Origin: Flavobacterium sp. N1736
GTDB lineage: Bacteria; Bacteroidota; Bacteroidia; Flavobacteriales; Flavobacteriaceae
Length of the DNA stretch: 64,000 nucleotides
Direction of reading: 5' to 3'
NCBI RefSeq assembly: GCF_025947065.1
Contig: NZ_CP109994.1
Coordinates: 2,170,001 to 2,234,000, forward strand
The notes under the pieces are model-generated. The model was given only the letters and a program-made list of their open reading frames with translations, had not been told where the DNA came from and ran no database searches. This document shows positions 37,654 to 46,540 of this stretch, one piece after another. The stretch's first letter is position 1; the number at the start of each line of letters is the position of its first letter. The translations under genes were made by a program, and so were the position numbers.

Positions 37654-38344
37654 ATGCGTATTGATTGATGATGAGCCTTTAGCTATCAAAGTCTTGCAAA
37701 ATTATTTCAACAATTTTACAGATTTTGAAGTTATTGCTACATTCAATAATTCTCTCGAAGCACTTGATTTTATAAACAGTACAGCTGTCGATGCCGTATT
37801 TTTAGATATCAATATGCCTATGATGACCGGATTTGAACTGATTAGTTTAATCGAAAACAAAACCAAAGTCATTATTACAACAGCGTTTAGAGAATTTGCT
37901 GCCGAAAGTTATGATCTTGATGTTTTAGATTATTTAGTAAAACCCATTCCTCTTCCAAGATTTATAAAATGCATTAACAAAATCACAACCGAATACAATT
38001 TAAAGAACAATATTAAAGTAGAAACCACAAAAGGCGATTCTCATATTTTTATTAAAGTAGATAAAAAAATGATGAAAATTAATATTGAAGAAATCTTGTT
38101 TGTCGAAGGAATGAAAGAATACATCAAAGTCGTAACGCCTGATAAAACCTATATTACACACAAATCCTTAACTTCATTATCTGAAGAATTACCTGCGGAT
38201 CGCTTTCTTAGAATCCATAAATCGTATGTTATTGCGCTAAATAAGGTAAAATCTATTGAAGGTAACAGAATCCAGATACAGTCCTACACCATTCCTATAG
38301 GAAGAAATTACAGTAAAGACGTTAAAAATAGGATTTTAGAGTAA
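37643..38344 (+). CDS. LytTR response regulator of the chitin locus
   Basis: 233 residues. Receiver domain (1-115) with acidic pocket D9-D10, phosphoacceptor D55 (VFLDINMP) and the conserved Lys (YLVKPIP). LytTR DNA-binding domain (about 130-233) with ILFVEGMKEYIKVV, LRIHKSYVIALNKVKSI, IPIGRNY. LytTR proteins bind GTT-containing direct repeats. Overlap with the kinase shows they form one system. The most likely targets are the elements before susC1, susC2 and the permease. Confidence 0.93.
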   Translation: MKIKCVLIDDEPLAIKVLQNYFNNFTDFEVIATFNNSLEALDFINSTAVDAVFLDINMPMMTGFELISLIENKTKVIITTAFREFAAESYDLDVLDYLVKPIPLPRFIKCINKITTEYNLKNNIKVETTKGDSHIFIKVDKKMMKINIEEILFVEGMKEYIKVVTPDKTYITHKSLTSLSEELPADRFLRIHKSYVIALNKVKSIEGNRIQIQSYTIPIGRNYSKDVKNRILE

Positions 38345-38394
38345 AAATACAATTTCATTTTTCATTTTCTAAGTCGGTAAAAATTAACACTTTG

Positions 38395-38420
38395 TTGAAA
38401 AAATGATGCCGTTGGTTTAA
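38395..38420 (+). promoter_or_regulatory. Partial copy of the susC element before the permease
   Basis: The 26 bases match 21 of 26 positions of the susC1 element without gaps (30011-30036, minus strand), including the CGTTGGTTTAA core, and are followed about 11 nt later by TTTGT as in both susC copies. They lie 105 bp before the permease ATG. Confidence 0.6.
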
Positions 38421-38524
38421 ATTTAACATTATTTGTGCCTTTTTATTTTTTTTTGATATACTTAACAAATATATTTACGGTCTTCAAAAAACAATAAAAT
38501 AAAAAATTAACCTTATCACAAATT

Positions 38525-39961
38525 ATGAGTTCAGAAAATGTACAAACGAAGTGGGGACAGTTTATTCCTCTAGTTATCGTATTCTTCTTTTGGGGATTTG
38601 TCGCTGCAAGTAATGACATCCTGATTCCTGTTTTTAAAACAGCATTCCATTTATCTCAGGGAGAAAGCCAATTAGTATCTTTAGCATTTTATATTGCTTA
38701 CACCGTTGGATCACTAATATATATGGGAATCTCTGTTTTAATAAAAGAAGATTTAGTAAACAAAATAGGATATAAAAATGGTCTTTCACTAGGTTTGCTT
38801 ATTTCTGCCTTAGGAACATTATTATTTTACCCTGCTGCAAATACAGGATCTTTTCCTTTAATGTTATCAGGATTATTCATTGTTGCACTTGGTTTTTCAC
38901 TACAACAAACCGTTGCAAACCCTTTGGCTATTGCTTTAGGGCCAATTACAACCGGATCTCAGCGTTTGACATTAGCGGGTGGAATTAACAATTTAGGTAC
39001 TACAATCGGACCGCTTATTGTGAGTTTTGCTATCTTCGGATCAAGCACAGGATCATCTACATTAAGTATTGAAAGTGTAAAAATTCCTTATTTAATACTT
39101 GGTTTAGCGTTTTTATTAGTGGCAATTTTATTAAAATTCTCTTCACTACCGGACAAACCGGCTTTAATTGAAGAAGAAATTGCTCACGATGGCGCAACTG
39201 CAAAAAAATCTGCATTACAATATCCACAATTAGTAATGGGAATGATCGCTATTTTTCTTTATGTTGGTGTAGAAGTTTCTACTGCAAGTAACTTACCGGC
39301 TTATATGGAAAGTAAATTAGGATTTTTAACGAAAGATGTTGCTCCTTATATCTCCTTATATTGGGCAAGTTTAATGATTGGACGTTGGACAGGAGCTATT
39401 GAAGCTTTTACAGATAAAGCAAGTTTACAGCAAATATTACGTTTTGTAGCGCCTTATTTAGCTTTTGGAGTATTCTTAGCCGTAAATGCAATTGCAAAAC
39501 ACGATTTAACGCCATTTTATATCTACGGATTAATCATTTTAGTATTAATTGCTGCTGATATCGCAAGTAAAGGAAACCCAGCCAGAATGTTACTTATATT
39601 CTCTGCATTAGGAATCGTTGCCTTAGCTATCGGAATGTCGACTAGCGGTATTGTAAGTGTTTACGCTTTTACAAGTGTTGGTTTATTCTGTAGTACACTT
39701 TGGCCATGTATCTTTACATTAGCCGTAAGCGGATTAGGAAAAAATACAAGCCAGGGAAGCAGCTTCCTTATCATGATGATTATGGGTGGTGGTGTTATTA
39801 GCTGGTTACAAGGTTTTGTTTCTGAGTTTATTGGTATTCAGGCAAGTTATGTTGTAGGTATTTTATGTTTTGCCTACTTAGCATTTTACGCATGGAGCGT
39901 AAGCGGAATCCTTAGAAAACAAGGAATTAATTTTGACAAAAAACTTTCTGGCGGACACTAA
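38525..39961 (+). CDS. nagP: MFS sugar permease, probable N-acetylglucosamine transporter (FHS family)
   Basis: 478 residues with 12 hydrophobic segments. The opening FIPLVIVFFFWGFVAASNDILIPVFKTAF and LQQTVANPLAIALGP are typical of the fucose-galactose-glucose:H+ symporter branch (FucP/NagP). Being the last gene of the chitin locus, with part of the susC regulatory element before it, it should carry GlcNAc through the inner membrane. FucP-like sugars other than GlcNAc cannot be excluded from sequence alone. A strong terminator follows. Confidence 0.85.
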   Translation: MSSENVQTKWGQFIPLVIVFFFWGFVAASNDILIPVFKTAFHLSQGESQLVSLAFYIAYTVGSLIYMGISVLIKEDLVNKIGYKNGLSLGLLISALGTLLFYPAANTGSFPLMLSGLFIVALGFSLQQTVANPLAIALGPITTGSQRLTLAGGINNLGTTIGPLIVSFAIFGSSTGSSTLSIESVKIPYLILGLAFLLVAILLKFSSLPDKPALIEEEIAHDGATAKKSALQYPQLVMGMIAIFLYVGVEVSTASNLPAYMESKLGFLTKDVAPYISLYWASLMIGRWTGAIEAFTDKASLQQILRFVAPYLAFGVFLAVNAIAKHDLTPFYIYGLIILVLIAADIASKGNPARMLLIFSALGIVALAIGMSTSGIVSVYAFTSVGLFCSTLWPCIFTLAVSGLGKNTSQGSSFLIMMIMGGGVISWLQGFVSEFIGIQASYVVGILCFAYLAFYAWSVSGILRKQGINFDKKLSGGH

Positions 39962-39983
39962 GCCTTAAAATAAAACAATAAAA

Positions 39984-40030
39984 AAATTCCAAATTCCAAT
40001 TTTATAGATTGGGATTTGGAATTTTTTTTT
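39984..40030 (+). terminator. Terminator of the permease gene
   Basis: 17-bp stem with one G-T pair (39984-40000 with 40008-40024), 7-nt loop, followed by T residues up to 40030. Confidence 0.9.
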
Positions 40031-40074
40031 ATCCTCAGCAAACCTGACAGGTTTATTATTTATTATTTTATTTG

Positions 40075-40569
40075 CTATTTCGCATTAATAATATTGTTCA
40101 AATTCTTCTTAAAAATTGCCTTATTTTGTTCTGATAGTTTATAGACAACATCTTTATCCGCATGTACAATAACTTTATCAATATCAGCCTTTAAAAGTGC
40201 TTTTGGGTCTTTAATTTTTAGTGTGCAGGCGCCATCAAAATAACCGTCATCTTCAATTGTTTTTTTGGCATCGATAACAGTCCCGTCGCTTAAAACAGCC
40301 GATATTGTCATCGTACTATTTAATGTATTCGAATAAAACCCATCCATTACCAATAATAATCGATAAGAATTTTTCATTTCAGGACCTTTGAATTCGTGGC
40401 GTGTAATATTATAACGTAATCCTTTTGCCAAAGTCTGAAATTTTACGGTACAGTCTAATTCATAAGTGGCAACATCACCGGCTTCGCTCACACTTGTCAA
40501 AACTTTAGCTTGTGCATTTACAGTAATATTGATTGCTAAAAACGCAAAAAACAAAATAGCTTTTTTCAT
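40075..40569 (-). CDS. Exported protein of unknown function
   Basis: 164 residues from ATG at 40569 (MKKAILFFAFLAINITVNAQ), a clear signal peptide cut near residue 20; the frame upstream adds MSQKQRY and is less likely. The mature part is beta-rich (VATYELDCTVKFQTLAKGLRYNITRHEF, then YRLLLVMDGFYSN) with a charged helical C-terminus. I recognise no domain. It lies outside the chitin locus, after the permease terminator on the other strand. Confidence 0.7.
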   Translation of the reverse strand: MKKAILFFAFLAINITVNAQAKVLTSVSEAGDVATYELDCTVKFQTLAKGLRYNITRHEFKGPEMKNSYRLLLVMDGFYSNTLNSTMTISAVLSDGTVIDAKKTIEDDGYFDGACTLKIKDPKALLKADIDKVIVHADKDVVYKLSEQNKAIFKKNLNNIINAK

Positions 40570-40592
40570 ATATCGTTGTTTTTGAGACATAT

Positions 40593-40637
40593 AAAGATAA
40601 AAAAAATCGCCATCTTTCTTACAAAAATGGCGATTTT
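40593..40637 (-). terminator. Terminator of the transaldolase-like gene
   Basis: Perfect 11-bp stem (40603-40613 with 40627-40637) and a T-rich minus-strand tail. It separates fsa from the exported-protein gene. Confidence 0.85.
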
Positions 40638-40658
40638 AAATATTTATTTTAAAGAAGC

Positions 40659-41315
40659 TTATTTATTACCTTTCTCAAAATCAGCAACAAACTGAGCTAA
40701 TCCAATATCAGTTAACGGGTGTTTCAACAAACCGTAGATTGCAGAAAGAGGTCCAGTCATAACATCAGCACCAATTTTAGCACAGTTTACAATATGCATT
40801 GTATGACGTACAGAAGCTGCTAAAATTTGAGTTTCGTAACCATAATTATCATATACTAATCTAATTTCTTCAATTAAATTTAAACCATCAGTCGAAACAT
40901 CGTCTAAACGACCAATAAATGGAGAAACATAAGTAGCACCCGCTTTTGCAGCCAAAAGAGCCTGACCAACAGAAAACACAAGCGTTACATTTGTTTTGAT
41001 TCCTTTATCAGAAAAATATTTCGCAGCCATAACTCCCTCTTTAGTCATTGGCAATTTAACTACGATTTGATCATGCAATTCAGCTAATTCTTCACCTTCT
41101 TTAATCATTCCATCATAATCCAACGCATTTACTTCAGCACTTACATCGCCTTCTACAAGATTGCAAATGTCAACATAATGTTTCAGGATGTTGTTTTTTC
41201 CTGTAATACCTTCCTTCGCCATCAAAGATGGGTTAGTCGTTACACCATCCAAAACACCTAAAGCCTGTGCTTCTTTAATTTGAGCTAAATTAGCTGTGTC
41301 AATAAAAAATTTCAT
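40659..41315 (-). CDS. fsa: Fructose-6-phosphate aldolase / TalC-type transaldolase
   Basis: 218 residues, the short TalC/FSA subfamily. [41 protein letters not shown] with the Schiff-base Lys, [32 protein letters not shown], and a C-terminal [16 protein letters not shown]. These members usually act as transaldolases in the pentose phosphate route rather than as aldolases; sequence alone does not settle which. Single gene with its own promoter and terminator. Confidence 0.93.
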   Translation of the reverse strand: MKFFIDTANLAQIKEAQALGVLDGVTTNPSLMAKEGITGKNNILKHYVDICNLVEGDVSAEVNALDYDGMIKEGEELAELHDQIVVKLPMTKEGVMAAKYFSDKGIKTNVTLVFSVGQALLAAKAGATYVSPFIGRLDDVSTDGLNLIEEIRLVYDNYGYETQILAASVRHTMHIVNCAKIGADVMTGPLSAIYGLLKHPLTDIGLAQFVADFEKGNK

Positions 41316-41373
41316 AATATATTTAAATTTAATTGTGTTGATTCTTTTTTGGTCGCGTTCGCAAATTTCGGTG

Positions 41374-41381
41374 CAAAATTA
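41374..41381 (-). promoter_or_regulatory. -7 element of the transaldolase-like gene
   Basis: TAATTTTG on the minus strand matches TAnnTTTG, 59 bp before the ATG. Confidence 0.5.
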
Positions 41382-41496
41382 CAACTTATAATTTTTCCAG
41401 AATTAAAATCTTAAAAATAATTCTAAATTTCAGCAATCATCGCTGTAAAACCTTAATTAAAAAAGTCGTAATTTTAAGGCATTAAATACGTCCCAA

Positions 41497-42804
41497 GTGC
41501 TAGAAGAAAATTTTCAACAAGACATCACCAATATCCAAAATATAGCGATAGTTCCAACCCTGCTCAATGTAATATGCCAAACCACCGGAATGGGTTTTGC
41601 AGCGGTAGCAAGAGTTACAGAAGATCGCTGGATAACTTGCAGCGTTCTGGATAATGTTGCATTTGGTTTAAAACCCGGAGACGAATTAGAAGTAAAAACA
41701 ACGATTTGTCATGAAATTAGGCGAGACAGAAAAGCCGTAATAATTGATAATGTTAGTGAAGACGATGAATTTCGTGATCACCATACGCCCAAAATGTACG
41801 GTCTTCAAAGCTATATTTCTGTTCCAATTATGCGTCAGGACGGAAGTTTCTTTGGCACATTATGCGCTATCGACCCTAAACCAAACAGCCTGAAAGAGTT
41901 TAAAATTAGCGAAATGTTCAATTTATTTGCTGATTTAATCTCTTTTCATATTAGCACTATTGAGCAGGCAACCGAAAATAAAACAATCTTATTAGAAAAA
42001 AATAATCTTCTCGCAAAAACAGAAGTTGAAAAACAAAAAGCCGAAAAACAAAAATTAGCAGCTGAAAAAAAACTTATTGAAAAGAATATTTCTCTGGAAA
42101 AAATGAATAGCGAACTCGAAGCTTTCAATTATATTTCAAGTCACGATCTACAGGAACCTTTGCGTAAAATTCAGCTTTTTACTGATACCATTGAACGCGA
42201 AGAAGCCGTTAACTTATCTGAAAAAGGTAAAGCTGCATTTCATAAAATTAAAAATTCAGCTTTTAGAATGCAAAATTTAATCAATGATCTTCTAATCTAT
42301 TCCAAAACAAAATTTGACGATAGAAAGTTCGAAATAAAAGACTTAAACACAATTGCGAAAGATGTTATTGAAGATCTTACTGATGAGTACGAAAATAAAA
42401 ATGCCGTTTTTGATATTAAGGAATTAGGCAAACTCTCTGTAATAGAATTTCAATTCAGGCAATTACTTTATAATCTGATCAATAATTCATTAAAATTTGC
42501 AAGTCCTGAACGAAATTTAGTCATTACAATTTCAGCCGAAATTACAAACGGAGAACTGGAAAAACTGACGCCGCTTACTAAATATTATAAGTTAACGATT
42601 TCAGACAATGGTATTGGATTTGACCAATCGTACAACGAAAAGATATTTGGTCTCTTTCAGGCGTTACACACAAAACCTTTAAAAAGTACAGGAATCGGAC
42701 TTACGATCGTCAAACGAATTGTAGAAAATCACGATGGTTTTATTAAAGCCGAAGGAATTTTAAATCAGGGAGCAAAATTTGAAATATTTATTCCAATAGC
42801 ATAA
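41497..42804 (+). CDS. GAF-domain sensor histidine kinase
   Basis: 435 residues, GTG start at 41497 (no in-frame ATG back to the stop at 41458). GAF domain (about 15-165) with AVARVTEDRWITCSVLDNV and GLQSYISVPIMRQDGSFFGTLCAID. Coiled coil rich in Lys/Glu (about 165-205). HisKA box FNYISSHDLQEPLRKIQ, then HATPase with LINNSLKFASP, ISDNGIGFDQ and GIGLTIVKRIVENH. No membrane segment, no receiver: a soluble kinase. Its output partner is not nearby and the GAF ligand is unknown. Confidence 0.92.
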   Translation: MLEENFQQDITNIQNIAIVPTLLNVICQTTGMGFAAVARVTEDRWITCSVLDNVAFGLKPGDELEVKTTICHEIRRDRKAVIIDNVSEDDEFRDHHTPKMYGLQSYISVPIMRQDGSFFGTLCAIDPKPNSLKEFKISEMFNLFADLISFHISTIEQATENKTILLEKNNLLAKTEVEKQKAEKQKLAAEKKLIEKNISLEKMNSELEAFNYISSHDLQEPLRKIQLFTDTIEREEAVNLSEKGKAAFHKIKNSAFRMQNLINDLLIYSKTKFDDRKFEIKDLNTIAKDVIEDLTDEYENKNAVFDIKELGKLSVIEFQFRQLLYNLINNSLKFASPERNLVITISAEITNGELEKLTPLTKYYKLTISDNGIGFDQSYNEKIFGLFQALHTKPLKSTGIGLTIVKRIVENHDGFIKAEGILNQGAKFEIFIPIA

Positions 42805-42829
42805 TTTCAAAAATTGCCCCAGTCAGATT

Positions 42830-43633
42830 CTATAGTTTATAGTGATTCATTAGCATTTTTTCATACATTTTATCCGGAAGCGCACGTTTTAAAACAATAG
42901 AAAACTTTTGCATAAAAACGCCCACTTTATAATGTACGTTTGGCTTTTTTTGCTGAATAATTTTATAAACTGCCTCTGCCATTTCATTCGGATTACTTCC
43001 TGCATCGACATGTTCGTTCATTGTGGCAAGAATATCGCCATATACTTTTTCGTAAGCAGAACCAGGAATAACCGGTGCGTGATAACGTCCCGAAGCAATA
43101 TTGGTTGCGAAATCGCCCGGAGCTACATTTGTAATTTCAATTCCAAAAGACTTTACTTCCATTCGCAAAGCCTCAGTAATTAATTCTAAAGCTCCTTTTG
43201 ATGCTGAATAAACGCTTCTGTAAGGCAATCCCATATAACCTGCAATTGACGTTATATTTATGATCAAACCTGATTTTTGTTCACGCATTTGCGGTAAAAC
43301 AGCTTTCATGACTTCTATAGGACCAAAAAAATTGGTTTCGAAGTTGTTTTTGATTTCTTCTGTTGGAATTTCTTCCAAAGGTCCGGTAATTCCAACTCCG
43401 GCGTTATTAATTACAATATCCAATCGACCCGAAGTCTGAATAATTTTGGCTACAGCCGATTTAATTGATTCAGTATTTCGAACATCTAAGGCCACAAGTG
43501 GAAAAACAGAATTTAAAACCTTTTCTGGATTTCTGCTTGTTCCATAAACTACGAAACCTTTTTGATGTAGAAATTCTCCAATAGATTTTCCTATTCCTGA
43601 TGATCCTCCGGTAATTAAAACGACTTTATTCAT
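42830..43633 (-). CDS. Short-chain dehydrogenase/reductase
   Basis: 267 residues, classical SDR. NAD(P) motif TGGSSGIGKSIGEFL at the N-terminus, NNAGVGITGPLEEI, catalytic Ser in ITSIAGYMG and YSASKGAL (Tyr-x3-Lys). The Ser-Gly-Thr-Ser-Arg after strand 2 (YGTSRNPEK) favours NADP(H). The substrate cannot be told. It ends 25 bp from the convergent kinase gene. Confidence 0.92.
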   Translation of the reverse strand: MNKVVLITGGSSGIGKSIGEFLHQKGFVVYGTSRNPEKVLNSVFPLVALDVRNTESIKSAVAKIIQTSGRLDIVINNAGVGITGPLEEIPTEEIKNNFETNFFGPIEVMKAVLPQMREQKSGLIINITSIAGYMGLPYRSVYSASKGALELITEALRMEVKSFGIEITNVAPGDFATNIASGRYHAPVIPGSAYEKVYGDILATMNEHVDAGSNPNEMAEAVYKIIQQKKPNVHYKVGVFMQKFSIVLKRALPDKMYEKMLMNHYKL

Positions 43634-43810
43634 TTGTAGGTTAGGTGTTAAATGTTATAGGTTATAGGTTATAGGTTAAATGTGATTGTCTATACGTAGA
43701 ACCAGATGTTGCAGGTAAAACTTTTCACCTTTTACATATAACTTCTAACTTTCGACAGGTCCAAAAATAAAAAAATCCTCCATAAGGAAGACTACTTTTA
43801 AATTAATTCT

Positions 43811-43838
43811 AAAAAAAAAATCCTGAAATATTTCAGGA
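43811..43838 (-). terminator. Terminator of the SRP RNA
   Basis: An 18-bp perfect palindrome (43821-43838, TCCTGAAA arms) is followed on the minus strand by a run of T from 43820 down to 43811. It lies 17 bp after the RNA. Confidence 0.8.
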
Positions 43839-43854
43839 CATATAAACTAAAAAA

Positions 43855-43950
43855 TGGCAAGCGACCTACATCGCACCGCTCAACCACGTACCCTTGCTAT
43901 GTTCCCATCCTGGGGGAGTCTGCAGGAGCTGGTCGTGTAGGACTTGCCGG
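43855..43950 (-). ncRNA. ffs: Signal recognition particle RNA (small bacterial type)
   Basis: About 96 nt on the minus strand. The ends pair (GGCAAG near 43948 with CTTGCC at 43861-43856). The apex has CAGG-ATG-GGAA-CAT-AGCA, that is, a GGAA tetraloop with the CAGG and AGCA sides of the SRP54-binding loops, as in E. coli 4.5S RNA; the 3' side has GCGATGTAGGTCGC, equivalent to the E. coli GGGATGTAGCTGGC. A textbook promoter lies just upstream and a terminator just downstream, which supports the ends. Confidence 0.93.
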
Positions 43951-43952
43951 TG

Positions 43953-43983
43953 CAAATATACAATCTTTTTATATTTTTGCAAG
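43953..43983 (-). promoter_or_regulatory. Promoter of the SRP RNA
   Basis: Minus strand CTTG, 19 nt, TATATTTG (43953-43960), a full Bacteroidetes promoter with transcription starting close to 43950. Confidence 0.85.
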
Positions 43984-43986
43984 AGC

Positions 43987-44018
43987 TTTGTTGCTATAAA
44001 AATATCGTCGTATATTGG
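43987..44018 (+). promoter_or_regulatory. Promoter of the glutaminyl cyclase gene
   Basis: TTTG (43987-43990), 20 nt, TATATTGG (44011-44018; one mismatch to TAnnTTTG), 20 bp before the ATG and divergent from the SRP RNA promoter. Confidence 0.6.
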
Positions 44019-44037
44019 CTCATTCAAATTTTAAACT

Positions 44038-45087
44038 ATGAAAAAATATAACTTCCTAACTGTCATTTTATTAGGAATAACATTAATCGGATGTGGAGAT
44101 ACAAAAAAAGGTGAAAATTCTTTATTTAATATCGATGATTCGGCATTTCCGGCACATTTTCAGTCTCAGGAATCCGTTTCTGTCGGAATTTTAAACCCAA
44201 ATTCGAAAGAAATTGATAGCATTGCTTACTTTGTAAATGACAAAAAAGTGGGAAGCAAGAAAGGAAATGAGAAATTTAAATTTGAATTAAAAGATCAAAA
44301 ACTAGGATATCAATACCTAAAAGCAACGGTTTATTTTGGCGGAGATTCGTCAGATGCGACAAAACGAATTGAATTAGTTTCAAACGTTGAACCAAAATTA
44401 TTAAAATATAAAATCGTAAATACGTATCCGCACGATACAAAAGCCTTTACAGAAGGTTTAGAATTTCATGACGGCGTTTTATTTGAAAGTACGGGTCAAA
44501 AAGCAGATTCATATTTTAGATCTGTCGATTATAAAACCGGAAAAGTGATTAAACAAGTTGATCTTCCAAAAGAATATTTTGGTGAAGGAATTACTTTCAT
44601 CAACGGAAAATTATTTCAATTAACGTGGCAGGAAAAAACAGGTTTTATTTACGATGCCAAAACCTTTAAACTGGAAAAGAAATTTACATACGATAAAGAA
44701 ATTGAAGGTTGGGGAATGACACACGATGATAAATATATTTATCGTTCTGACGGAACTGAAAAAATCTGGAAAATGGATCCTGAAACACAAAAAATGATTG
44801 ATTATATCAATGTTTATTCAGGAACTTCAAAAATTAAAGTTCTTAATGAACTGGAATACATTAACGGAAAAATTTATGCTAATGTTTGGCAAAAAGATGC
44901 AATTGCAGTTGTAAATACAACATCCGGCTCAGTTGAAGGAATCCTGGATATGTCTGGTTTACGTAAATTTATCAAACATCCGGAAGCAGAAGTTTTAAAC
45001 GGAATCGCTTATAATCCTGCAACAAAAACAATATTTGTAACTGGTAAATATTGGGAAAAAATGTTCGAAATCACAGTTTCGGAATAA
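44038..45087 (+). CDS. Glutaminyl-peptide cyclotransferase lipoprotein
   Basis: 349 residues. Lipoprotein signal with Cys19 (TLIGCG). After an N-terminal Ig-like stretch, residues about 120-349 form the five-bladed glutamine cyclotransferase propeller: YPHDTKAFTEGLEFHDGVLFESTGQ, YFGEGITFINGKLFQLTWQEKTGF, LNELEYINGKIYANVWQKDAI, EVLNGIAYNP. It turns N-terminal Gln of exported proteins into pyroglutamate. In Bacteroidetes many exported proteins have Gln after the signal cut, as seen in this window, so this is a plausible partner of secretion. Confidence 0.9.
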   Translation: MKKYNFLTVILLGITLIGCGDTKKGENSLFNIDDSAFPAHFQSQESVSVGILNPNSKEIDSIAYFVNDKKVGSKKGNEKFKFELKDQKLGYQYLKATVYFGGDSSDATKRIELVSNVEPKLLKYKIVNTYPHDTKAFTEGLEFHDGVLFESTGQKADSYFRSVDYKTGKVIKQVDLPKEYFGEGITFINGKLFQLTWQEKTGFIYDAKTFKLEKKFTYDKEIEGWGMTHDDKYIYRSDGTEKIWKMDPETQKMIDYINVYSGTSKIKVLNELEYINGKIYANVWQKDAIAVVNTTSGSVEGILDMSGLRKFIKHPEAEVLNGIAYNPATKTIFVTGKYWEKMFEITVSE

Positions 45088-45215
45088 AGATTAAAAATAA
45101 ATTATAAAAACAAATTTCACAGATTTTCACGAACTCATTGGTGCTAATTTGTGACACGAGACCGTAGGGCGAACTGACGAAGTAAATTTGTTTTTAATAC
45201 ACTAAACTAATAATA

Positions 45216-46457
45216 ATGATTACTCTTATTACAAACATAAAAGAATTACTTCAGGTTCGTGAAACTTCGGTTTCTAAAGTTTCGGGTGCTGAAATGGCTA
45301 TTCTTCCTACCATTAAAAATGCTTTTTTAGTGATAAAAGATAATCTTATTGCTGATTTTGGTGCTATGGAAAATCTTCCTGAAATCAAAGCTGATAAAAT
45401 TATAGACGCAACCGGAAAAATCGTTTTGCCATCGTGGTGTGACAGTCACACGCATATTGTGTATGCCGGAAATCGCGAACAGGAATTTGTTGATCGAATT
45501 AACGGATTTTCATACGAAGAAATTGCCAATCGCGGCGGCGGAATTCTGAATTCGGCAAAAAAATTAAACGAAACTTCCGAAGATGAAATTTATGAGCAGT
45601 CAAAAGTTCGTCTTGAAGAAGTAATGCGATTGGGAACGGGCGCTGTAGAAATAAAATCCGGTTACGGGCTTACCATCGAAGGCGAACTTAAAATGCTTCG
45701 CGTTATAAAAAAACTGGCAGAAAATTATCCTGTTTCTATAAAAGCCACTTTTTTAGGCGCTCACGCATTTCCATTACATTACAAAGAAAACAAAGCGGGT
45801 TATATTGATGAAATTATAACCAAAATGCTGCCGGAAATTGCACAAAATAAACTGGCAGATTATATCGATGTTTTTTGCGAAACCGGATATTTTTCTGTCG
45901 AAGAAACGGAGAAAATTATGGAAGCCGGAATTCAATTCGGCTTAAAGCCAAAAATTCATGTGAATCAGTTTAATTCTATTGGCGGAATCCAGGCGGGAAT
46001 TAAATTTAAAGCCCTTTCTGTCGATCATCTTGAAATCATGAATCCGGCAGATATTGAAGCTTTAAAAGGTACAGAAACAATGCCTGTTGCTTTGCCATCG
46101 TGTTCTTATTTCCTGAGTATTCCGTATACTCCTGCCAGAGAAATGATAAAAGCAGGTTTACCAATTGCTTTGGCAACAGATTTTAACCCCGGCTCTACTC
46201 CATCCGGAAATATGAATTTTGTTGTTGCAACGGCTTGTATAAAAATGAAAATGACGCCTGAAGAAGCTATTAATGCTGCCACTATAAACGGTGCGTACGC
46301 AATGGGAATTTCTGAAACTCACGGAAGTATCACAATAGGAAAAAAAGCCAATTTGATCCTCACAAAACCTGTTTCGTCTTATTATCAGATTCCATACGCA
46401 TTTGGCAGTAATTTAATTGAAAGCGTTTTTGCAGAGGGCGAAATGTTAGAAAACTAA
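45216..46457 (+). CDS. hutI: Imidazolonepropionase
   Basis: 413 residues, family length. Third step of histidine degradation: imidazolonepropionate to N-formimidoyl-glutamate. Metal and substrate motifs: DSHTHIVYAGNREQEFVDRINGFSYEEIANRGGGI, GAVEIKSGYGL, FLGAHAFPLHYK, HVNQFNSIGG, ATDFNPGSTPSGNM. The Hut gene hutG-like lies about 1 kb away on the same strand, with one unrelated gene between on the other strand; hutH and hutU are not in the window. Confidence 0.96.
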   Translation: MITLITNIKELLQVRETSVSKVSGAEMAILPTIKNAFLVIKDNLIADFGAMENLPEIKADKIIDATGKIVLPSWCDSHTHIVYAGNREQEFVDRINGFSYEEIANRGGGILNSAKKLNETSEDEIYEQSKVRLEEVMRLGTGAVEIKSGYGLTIEGELKMLRVIKKLAENYPVSIKATFLGAHAFPLHYKENKAGYIDEIITKMLPEIAQNKLADYIDVFCETGYFSVEETEKIMEAGIQFGLKPKIHVNQFNSIGGIQAGIKFKALSVDHLEIMNPADIEALKGTETMPVALPSCSYFLSIPYTPAREMIKAGLPIALATDFNPGSTPSGNMNFVVATACIKMKMTPEEAINAATINGAYAMGISETHGSITIGKKANLILTKPVSSYYQIPYAFGSNLIESVFAEGEMLEN

Positions 46458-46487
46458 TAACTATCATTTAAAAATAACATAATAAAA

Positions 46488-46520
46488 AAAGGTCTGTGAA
46501 TTTCTTCACAGACCTTTTAT
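46488..46520 (+). terminator. Bidirectional terminator between hutI and the coiled-coil gene
   Basis: Perfect 13-bp stem (46488-46500 with 46505-46517), TTTC loop, with T runs on both strands' 3' sides. Serves the two convergent genes. Confidence 0.9.
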
Positions 46521-46540
46521 TTTACTTTAAGTAATAATTC

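Larger units (their letters stand above)
43634..44037. other. 404-bp spacer with SRP RNA and repeats
   Basis: The spacer between the SDR gene and the glutaminyl cyclase gene holds the SRP RNA, its promoter and terminator, the promoter of the cyclase, and, next to the SDR gene (43640-43755), GGTTATA direct repeats facing loosely complementary AT-rich units. No protein gene. Confidence 0.8.
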
